From DASWVC01 sp036401335 (GTDB lineage: Bacteria > Verrucomicrobiota > Verrucomicrobiia > Chthoniobacterales > JAFAMB01), in assembly GCA_036401335.1 (NCBI GenBank), contig DASWVC010000089.1:1-5602 (forward strand): DNA of 5,602 bases, read 5' to 3'. This document shows positions 1 through 3,847 of the stretch, piece after piece (position 1 is the first letter of the stretch; each line of letters begins with the position of its first letter). A program made the translations under genes and the position numbers. Under the pieces are notes generated by a model that searched no databases, was not told the origin of the DNA, and saw only the letters and a program-made list of their open reading frames with translations.

Positions 1-26
1 GGTGGGAAATGCCTCCGCACGCCGAA

Positions 27-45
27 GTTGTGACCCAGTCGTAAC
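27..45. repeat. 19-bp dyad-symmetric element, copy 1 (possible operator)
   Basis: The sequence is GTTGTGACCCAGTCGTAAC. It matches the element at 430-448 in 16 of 19 positions, with an identical 10-base core TGACCCAGTC. Both copies fit a dyad of the form GTTRTGAC-CCA-GTCRTAAC, and this copy breaks the symmetry at two arm positions. It ends 22 bases before the ATG of the small gene at 68, where an operator or promoter-linked site could lie. No binding protein can be named. Similarity outside the 19 bases is not evident, so this is a discrete element and not part of a longer duplication. Confidence 0.45.
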
Positions 46-67
46 GCGCGTAGGCTCGTCCATCGTC

Positions 68-307
68 ATGTTCCAGCGCATTTACAGCCTCGCCACCGCC
101 GAGCAATTCGTGCCTTTCACCGTCGAGTTGCACTCCGGCACGCGGTACACCGTAAAAACCCGTGACCACGTTTTTTTTGTGCGCGACGATGAGGGCCGTC
201 CGATGGAGGCCTGGTTTGAAGTTGTTACCGGGGCGCGCAGTTACTTCGTGCCCCCGGAGAGCGTCTCGTCGGTCGAAGTCAATTCCGCCCTCCCTAAAAC
301 GCCCTGA
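68..307 (+). CDS. small conserved hypothetical protein (79 aa)
   Basis: This frame encodes 79 residues and ends in TGA. The segment PFTVELHSGTRYTVKTRDHV (residues 16-35) has the pattern PF-x-x-x-L-x-x-G-x-x-x-x-V. I associate this pattern with short uncharacterised proteins that are numerous in planctomycetes and verrucomicrobia; the resemblance is from memory and no function is known. The predicted content is mostly beta strand with a short helix at the N-terminus (residues 3-13). There is no signal peptide, membrane segment or cysteine, so a small cytoplasmic protein is likely. The ATG at 68 is chosen because the family pattern starts close behind it, but its Shine-Dalgarno is poor. An in-frame GTG at 2 would add 22 residues and place the dyad element inside the gene. 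An 8-base T run (171-178) lies within the reading frame. Confidence 0.6.
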   Translation: MFQRIYSLATAEQFVPFTVELHSGTRYTVKTRDHVFFVRDDEGRPMEAWFEVVTGARSYFVPPESVSSVEVNSALPKTP

Positions 308-429
308 CCGTGACGGCACCGCCCGTTGCAGCGCCTCAAGGCCGGGCCCACGCCAGCAGAACAGCTCGGTGAGGCAATGCATGCGTTTGGTTGGGCTGGA
401 GCTTAACTCAAGGGATTTGCACTGGATTC

Positions 430-448
430 GTTATGACCCAGTCATACC
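430..448. repeat. 19-bp dyad-symmetric element, copy 2 (possible operator)
   Basis: The sequence is GTTATGACCCAGTCATACC. The left arm GTTATGAC and right arm GTCATACC are reverse complements except at one position, around a CCA centre, so the dyad is nearly perfect. It repeats the element at 27-45 about 400 bases away. It ends one base before the ATG of the mini-ORF at 450, replacing any Shine-Dalgarno sequence there. A dimeric regulator binding TTATGAC half-sites is a reasonable inference. A dispersed genomic repeat is an alternative. Confidence 0.5.
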
Positions 449-449
449 C

Positions 450-503
450 ATGAAACGCCTCTCGTTCCTCCTGCTTCCGTCGGCCGGCGCCTTTGCCGTC
501 TAG
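450..503 (+). other. 17-codon signal-peptide-like mini-ORF (gene remnant or leader)
   Basis: ATG at 450 opens MKRLSFLLLPSAGAFAV followed by TAG. The peptide has a positively charged n-region (KR), a hydrophobic stretch and an A-x-A-like end (AFA), so it reads like an isolated Sec signal peptide cut short. Neither of the other two forward frames downstream continues into a recognisable mature protein; both soon stop. No Shine-Dalgarno sequence precedes it, and the 19-bp dyad abuts the start codon. It may be the 5' remnant of a decayed secreted-protein gene, a leader peptide, or chance. Confidence 0.2.
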
Positions 504-532
504 CGCTCTGCCAATTCTCTGCCGCTTTTTCG

Positions 533-595
533 GGTCCCGTGCGGGACCGAACGGAACGTGACGGGACAAAAGGTGGTTTTGGCCCGCGCACGGGA
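533..595. other. cluster of competing hairpins
   Basis: Hairpin A spans 533-548: GGTCCC pairs with GGGACC around a GTGC loop. Hairpin B spans 562-586: CGGG, an A-G mismatch, then CAAAA pairs with TTTTG and CCCG around a GGTGG loop. A third pairing excludes both: TCCCGTGCG at 535-543 is the exact reverse complement of CGCACGGGA at 587-595. No T-tract follows on either strand, so an ordinary intrinsic terminator is not supported. It could be part of a small RNA, a tRNA-downstream processing region, or a structured repeat. Confidence 0.35.
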
Positions 596-614
596 TAGGG
601 GATCTTAGAGGGGG

Positions 615-632
615 CGTTTCCCTCGAGAAACG
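615..632 (-). terminator. weak hairpin downstream of tRNA-Ser
   Basis: CGTTTC (615-620) and GAAACG (627-632) form a 6-bp stem with a 6-base loop. The stem begins about 35 bases past the tRNA 3' end in the direction of tRNA transcription. The following minus-strand bases are C-rich, not T-rich, so this may be a processing or stabilising hairpin or chance. It is listed because no better terminator for the tRNA is visible. Confidence 0.2.
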
Positions 633-666
633 GCGTAAACCGTTGTTAGTCAGTCATCCAGAAACG

Positions 667-753
667 CGGAAGGGGTGGGATTCGAACCCACGGTACGGTT
701 GCCCGTACGCCTGATTTCGAGTCAGGTGCCTTCGACCACTCAGCCACCCTTCC
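667..753 (-). tRNA. tRNA-Ser, anticodon CGA (reads UCG)
   Basis: Read on the minus strand, a complete class II cloverleaf is visible. The 7-bp acceptor stem is GGAAGGG/CCCTTCC, and the D arm has the serine-type GAGTGGTCGAAGG. The anticodon stem CCTGA/TCAGG encloses the loop CTCGAAA, giving anticodon CGA. The long variable arm has GTACGG pairing with CCGTAC around GCAA. The T arm is GTGGG-TTCGAAT-CCCAC. The discriminator base is G, as usual for serine tRNAs. The terminal CCA is not encoded, because the genomic bases after the discriminator read CGT, so it must be added by nucleotidyltransferase. The CGA species is the UCG-specific isoacceptor and is usually accompanied elsewhere by a UGA isoacceptor. 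The gene stands alone between divergent non-coding regions. Confidence 0.96.
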
Positions 754-770
754 GTCTGAAAAAGCGCGAA

Positions 771-798
771 AAGATACCGCGGTTTTGCATCCTGTCGA
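771..798 (-). promoter_or_regulatory. candidate sigma-70-like promoter for tRNA-Ser
   Basis: On the minus strand, TCGACA (793-798, 5 of 6 to TTGACA) is followed after 16 bases by TATCTT (771-776, 4 of 6 to TATAAT). The -10 box lies 17 bases from the first tRNA base, which would give a leader of about 10 bases, normal for a tRNA gene. The assignment rests on matches and position only. Confidence 0.4.
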
Positions 799-980
799 AT
801 CAATCTGCTGCCCTGACCGCTTCCAATTGGTCCGGAGCAAATCTCCTGAAAGCGACCCTTATAGGATGCGGTAGGGCAAAATTTGAAATCATGGATTTTT
901 CGGCTTCCCTTTCGGCCCGCTGACGCCTAAGCATGGCGGCAGCATCCCACCCGGCGGCTTTCCCCCTTGTGTTTGTCCCG

Positions 981-1007
981 TTGAACTTTGGCCGCCCAAC
1001 CTAGAAT
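981..1007 (+). promoter_or_regulatory. candidate promoter of the GH43 gene
   Basis: TTGAAC (981-986, 4 of 6 to TTGACA) and TAGAAT (1002-1007, 5 of 6 to TATAAT) are separated by 15 bases, shorter than the ideal 17. Transcription would begin near 1014 and leave a leader of about 43 bases before the ATG at 1057. Its position inside the extended TTG-start reading frame supports the ATG start over the upstream one. Confidence 0.3.
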
Positions 1008-1047
1008 CGCTGCCCCGGCTGATTGCCGGACGTTATCACCTGACTGC

Positions 1048-1052
1048 GGAGG
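1048..1052 (+). promoter_or_regulatory. Shine-Dalgarno sequence that fixes the GH43 start
   Basis: GGAGG is followed by four A residues and then ATG at 1057. This selects 1057 over the in-frame TTG at 988, and over the ATG at 1069, which would be 16 bases from the site. The same GGAGG spacing of four is found before the minus-strand gene starting at 3707. Confidence 0.75.
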
Positions 1053-1056
1053 AAAA

Positions 1057-3042
1057 ATGTTTTCGACCATGGATCGGTTTATTGCGTTTCAAGCGGACGC
1101 CTTGCGGGCGTTTGGTCTGAACGGAAATCGTCGGCGAAAGGCGACCCGCAAAACGTCACTATTCCGGGCTTCGCAAACGGCTGCCACCGGGTGCGTGCTG
1201 GCCTTTTTAACGATCGCTATGGGGGTGAGCGCGTCCGGCCAGGGTACCTTCGCCGGCCTGCGCGGCGCGGTGGCGACTTACGCCAACCCGCTCCAACTCC
1301 ATTCGCCCGCCGGTAATGTGGAATCCTGCCCTGACCCGAGAATCATTCGGAGCCAAAACCCCGATGATCCTTATTGGTACCTGTTCTCGACCGAAACGCC
1401 ATTCAACGACAACGATCGCGACAGCGAAGGCAACTTAGTCCGGCACTACGCCCCGTATTACCGTTCGCTGGACCTTGTGCACTGGGATTACGTCGGCGAT
1501 GTGGTCACCCGCCTCCCCGCTTACGCCACCGACAACACGTTTATCTTTGCCCCGAAGCCGTATTACGCAAACGGCCGTTATTATGCGTACTTCACCGTGA
1601 CGGACACCGATTTCCCGAAAGGAGGGAGCGCGGTCGGAGTTGCCACCGCACCATCGTTGCGAGGCCCCTGGACGGTATCCGACGACGTGGTGATTGAACC
1701 CCACCCTGGCCAGGGCACCAACGGTGCCAACCGCTGGAACTACGATCCCGACATCCTGCAGACTGACAACGGGCAGCGTTACGTTTACTTCGGGAGTTAT
1801 TTTGGGGGAATTTCCATCCGAACGCTGTCGGCCGATGGCCTGAAGACCGACCCGGCGTCGGAATCGCAGATCGCCATTCCCAACCGCTACGAAGCTTCGC
1901 GGGTCGTGAAAAGGAACGGGTATTACTACCTGTTCGTCTCGGCGACAAACTGTTGCAACGGCCCTTTGACCGGCTACAGCGTTTTTGCCGGCCGCTCCCG
2001 CGAGCCGTTGGGGCCATTCGTAGATAAGCAAGGCGAACCCTTCCTCGTCGGCCGCGTCGGCGGAACTCCGGTCATCAGCATGAACGGCAACCGCTGGGTC
2101 GGTCCGGGCCATAACGATGTGTTTACCGATTTTGCCGGCCATGACTGGGTCGTTTACCATGCCATCGACCGGCATAACCCTTACTTTGTCACCCCGGACG
2201 GTGCGGTCGACCCTTCCGTCGAAAACAAACGGCCCGTGTTGCTGGATCCCCTGGTCTGGATTGACGATTGGCCGACGGTCCGCTCGGGCGAATGGGCCTC
2301 CGACTCAACTCAGTTTGCACCGGCGGCGCAACCCTGGGAATGCAACCCGTATTTTCCGGGGATCCCGATCCCGTCCTGGATTGACGACCCGATTGAGACG
2401 CTGTTTGCCGATGATTTCAACGGCACCCAACTCCAACCCGGTTGGACTTGGCTGCGTCAGCCCGATCCGAGTGCGTACAACGTGAGCAACGGTGCGTTTA
2501 ACTTTGTGACCCAAAACGCGGACTTGCATCCGAACACGCCGAAGGCATCCGTGCTCTTGCGGGAGTTGCCGAAGGGCGACGTCGTCCTCGACACACGGGT
2601 AAAGGTTGACATCCCGGACGAGGGGCCCGGCTACAACTATGCGCAGGCGTCAATCCTGGTGTACGCCGACGACGACAATTACATCAAGCTGGGCAGCGTG
2701 GCGATTTTCGAAACGCGCCAGACCGAGTTCGGCAAGGAAGTTGGCCCGGTACCCGCAAGCTATCCCACGTACGGCAACACCGTCGTTGGACCTCCCGGTG
2801 CTTGGACTAATTTGCGGGTCGTGCGCCGGGGTGAACCCGGCCGGGAGCGCTACACCGCGTACACAAGCAGCGATGGGAAACATTGGGTGCGCGGTGGCAC
2901 GTGGGCGCACCATTTGGGTGCATCCGCGAAGTTAGGGCTGGTCGCAATGGCTGCGGGAGGCTACCCGGCGCATTTCGATTACGTGCGCATCTCCCGGCCG
3001 GTCCCTTTCCTGAACGAACTGACGCTGGGTCAGGTGCCCTGA
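1057..3042 (+). CDS. secreted family 43 glycoside hydrolase with C-terminal concanavalin-like domain (arabinanase/xylosidase type)
   Basis: This 661-residue exported enzyme probably hydrolyses alpha-arabinosyl or beta-xylosyl linkages in plant polysaccharide. The N-terminus has a long basic n-region (NRRRKATRK, residues 24-32) and a hydrophobic segment (about 43-58), with likely cleavage around ASGQ at 59-62. The propeller spans about 85-410. CPDPRII gives D93 as probable general base, NYDPDIL gives D230 as probable pKa-modulating aspartate, and YEASRVVKRNGYYYLF gives E279 as probable general acid. Other GH43 marks are RSLDLVHWDYVG (136-147), FAPKPYYANGRYYAYF (164-179) and GPGHNDVFTD (349-358), whose H352 sits where arabinanases bind a metal. 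LDPLVWIDDWPTV (396-408) closes the domain as in secreted arabinan endo-1,5-alpha-L-arabinosidases. Residues 449-645 (start FADDFNG, end HFDYVRIS) form a beta-sandwich like those attached to GH43 xylosidases. Family membership is firm; the exact substrate is inferred. The gene is transcribed alone. Confidence 0.9.
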   Translation: MFSTMDRFIAFQADALRAFGLNGNRRRKATRKTSLFRASQTAATGCVLAFLTIAMGVSASGQGTFAGLRGAVATYANPLQLHSPAGNVESCPDPRIIRSQNPDDPYWYLFSTETPFNDNDRDSEGNLVRHYAPYYRSLDLVHWDYVGDVVTRLPAYATDNTFIFAPKPYYANGRYYAYFTVTDTDFPKGGSAVGVATAPSLRGPWTVSDDVVIEPHPGQGTNGANRWNYDPDILQTDNGQRYVYFGSYFGGISIRTLSADGLKTDPASESQIAIPNRYEASRVVKRNGYYYLFVSATNCCNGPLTGYSVFAGRSREPLGPFVDKQGEPFLVGRVGGTPVISMNGNRWVGPGHNDVFTDFAGHDWVVYHAIDRHNPYFVTPDGAVDPSVENKRPVLLDPLVWIDDWPTVRSGEWASDSTQFAPAAQPWECNPYFPGIPIPSWIDDPIETLFADDFNGTQLQPGWTWLRQPDPSAYNVSNGAFNFVTQNADLHPNTPKASVLLRELPKGDVVLDTRVKVDIPDEGPGYNYAQASILVYADDDNYIKLGSVAIFETRQTEFGKEVGPVPASYPTYGNTVVGPPGAWTNLRVVRRGEPGRERYTAYTSSDGKHWVRGGTWAHHLGASAKLGLVAMAAGGYPAHFDYVRISRPVPFLNELTLGQVP

Positions 3043-3082
3043 CCGGTCCGTTGTTTTATTCGGTAAGGCGATCCCAATAATG

Positions 3083-3107
3083 CGGTTGGCGGGGCCGCCT
3101 CCAACCG
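3083..3107. terminator. imperfect hairpin between convergent genes (possible bidirectional terminator)
   Basis: CGGTTGG (3083-3089) pairs with CCAACCG (3101-3107). One C-T mismatch and two further G-C pairs then leave a five-base loop. It lies 40 bases after the GH43 stop and about 50 bases beyond the stop of the convergent gene at 3159. There is no T-tract on the plus side, and only a mixed TTATT on the minus side. Efficient intrinsic termination is therefore uncertain, and position is the main argument. Confidence 0.3.
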
Positions 3108-3158
3108 GTTGCCCGCCGTTGCACCGCAAGCGAACGGTTCAGTTGCAGGCGAGCGGTA

Positions 3159-3707
3159 TCAGTCCGGCAGTTCCTCCGCGAATTCCTCGGGAAACTCGTC
3201 CGGATCATCGGTGACGAGCAGGTAATGAAAATTACCCTCGCCGCAACGCGCTTTCAGAATGGCTACGATTTGTTCGGTCCGCTGCAAGGAATCGTATGGG
3301 CTCTGCACGTAGTAGGGTTTGCCTTCACGGCCGAAGGTGAACTCGCGGGGGCAGGCTTTGGGATCAATTCCGCCGAAGACTCGGCAGGCTTTTTTGTAAT
3401 CCGCATGCGGTTGAAATCCCAGGTGGGCGGCATACCGGACGGCTCCTTCGACCAATTTACGGGCGCACCAGGGTTCAAGGGGCTCTTGCCGGCCTTGGAA
3501 AAACTCCTCTAACACCCGACCCTCGTAGGCCGGCGTGGTTACCTGCTCGAACATCGCGTTTTTCACCCCCAAGCAATACATGTCCACGAGAAAGATGCCT
3601 GCCTCGACGCGTCCTCCAGATTTGAAACGGCTCACCACGACGTAGCCGAGACCGGAATTGAAGAGGTCTTGGGAGGTGAAAGCCTCAGGAGAACGGTGCG
3701 GTTGCAT
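3159..3707 (-). CDS. conserved hypothetical protein of unknown function (182 aa)
   Basis: I do not recognise a named family with known function. Motifs in order are GLGYVVVSRFKSGGRVEAGIF (about 19-39), LVDMYCLGVKNAMF (40-53), WCARKLVEGAVRYAAHLGFQPH (80-101), ADYKKACRVFGGIDPKACP (102-120), FTFGREGKPYYVQSPYD (123-139), and a helix 140-154 before NFHYLL. The first block resembles orphan proteins I recall from diverse GC-rich bacteria, with the pattern VVVSR-x(n)-G-x-x-F-LVD-x-YCLGVK. The tail (167-182) is strongly acidic. Cysteines lie at 45, 81, 109, 119 and 155. No signal peptide or membrane segment is visible, so a cytosolic alpha/beta protein is likely. The start at 3707 is preferred over ATGs at 3740 and 3728 because GGAGGT lies just before it. 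It converges on the GH43 gene and diverges from the DsbD gene, so context gives no clear functional clue. Confidence 0.8.
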   Translation of the reverse strand: MQPHRSPEAFTSQDLFNSGLGYVVVSRFKSGGRVEAGIFLVDMYCLGVKNAMFEQVTTPAYEGRVLEEFFQGRQEPLEPWCARKLVEGAVRYAAHLGFQPHADYKKACRVFGGIDPKACPREFTFGREGKPYYVQSPYDSLQRTEQIVAILKARCGEGNFHYLLVTDDPDEFPEEFAEELPD

Positions 3708-3710
3708 AGC

Positions 3711-3716
3711 ACCTCC
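3711..3716 (-). promoter_or_regulatory. Shine-Dalgarno sequence that fixes the start at 3707
   Basis: The minus strand reads GGAGGT, then GCT, then ATG. This is the only strong ribosome-binding site near the candidate starts of the gene, and it lies downstream of the alternative ATGs at 3740 and 3728, arguing against them. Confidence 0.7.
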
Positions 3717-3791
3717 AGCTTTTACCATGCTGCCGGGCAAGGCAACGCGCCGTCAGTTGATTTTCGGGTGCGGTATCCGATAGATGGCGTT

Positions 3792-3838
3792 AGGAGGTTC
3801 CACGTTTCCGGGAAGAAATGGGCGTGTTCGAGCCTCCT
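3792..3838 (+). promoter_or_regulatory. inverted repeat in the leader of the DsbD gene (possible RNA hairpin or operator)
   Basis: AGGAGGTTC (3792-3800) pairs with GAGCCTCCT (3830-3838), with one G-U pair. The stem continues as CACG (3801-3804) with CGTG (3823-3826) after a three-base bulge (3827-3829). The result is 13 pairs closing an 18-base loop. The 5' arm carries a perfect AGGAGG ribosome-binding sequence that has no start codon at normal distance, and the 3' arm carries its complement. The in-frame ATG at 3818 lies in the loop, and the preferred ATG at 3848 lies nine bases after the stem. Translational control or a DNA-binding site are both possible. Confidence 0.4.
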
Positions 3839-3847
3839 GTTTTTGCC

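Larger units (their letters stand above)
308..666. other. non-coding stretch between small gene and tRNA-Ser
   Basis: No convincing protein gene is visible. Reading frames crossing this region are arginine-, serine- and proline-rich and show no family pattern. The contents that can be supported are a second copy of the 19-bp dyad (430-448), a 17-codon signal-peptide-like mini-ORF (450-503), two adjacent hairpins with a competing long-range pairing (533-595), and a 6-bp hairpin (615-632) downstream of the tRNA. No insertion sequence ends, and no repeat of the tRNA 3' end that would mark an attachment site, were seen. Confidence 0.6.
754..1056. other. intergenic region between tRNA-Ser and GH43 gene
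   Basis: These two genes are transcribed away from each other. The region holds the candidate tRNA promoter (771-798, minus) and the candidate GH43 promoter (981-1007, plus). Short frames that cross it are by-products of the tRNA sequence or lack any family pattern. Apart from the two promoter candidates and the Shine-Dalgarno sequence, I see no supported feature in it. Confidence 0.5.

Noticed and set aside
162..503. Overlapping frame of 113 codons in the small gene and beyond
   Set aside because: The composition is rich in Arg, Ser and Pro with no family pattern, and it overlaps the better-supported frame 68-307. Only its last 17 codons have signal-peptide character and are treated separately.
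667..690. tRNA-Ser 3' end as an integration site for a mobile element
   Set aside because: No second copy of the tRNA 3' end, integrase gene or insertion-sequence end is visible in the window.
646..923. Short reading frames on both strands over the tRNA region (646-840 minus, 675-923 plus)
   Set aside because: They translate the tRNA-Ser gene itself and its flanks. The typical tRNA by-products (GFEPTVRLPVR, GRVAEWSKAPDSKSG) are visible, so these are not protein genes.
988..1056. TTG start at 988 adding 23 residues to the GH43 protein
   Set aside because: There is no Shine-Dalgarno sequence before 988, and the candidate -10 box lies downstream of it. The ATG at 1057 has a strong GGAGG.
1435..2175. 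246-codon antisense frame inside the GH43 gene
   Set aside because: Long antisense frames are common opposite GC-rich genes. The plus frame has complete catalytic motifs and the antisense has none.
3132..3140. GAACGGTTC short palindrome between the convergent genes
   Set aside because: It is an odd-length palindrome with a one-base centre, so it cannot form a real hairpin, and nine bases is within chance expectation.
3757..3786. Possible promoter TTGATT with a TAGATG-like -10 for the DsbD gene
   Set aside because: The -10 matches only three of six consensus bases at any reasonable spacing, which is too weak to list as a feature.
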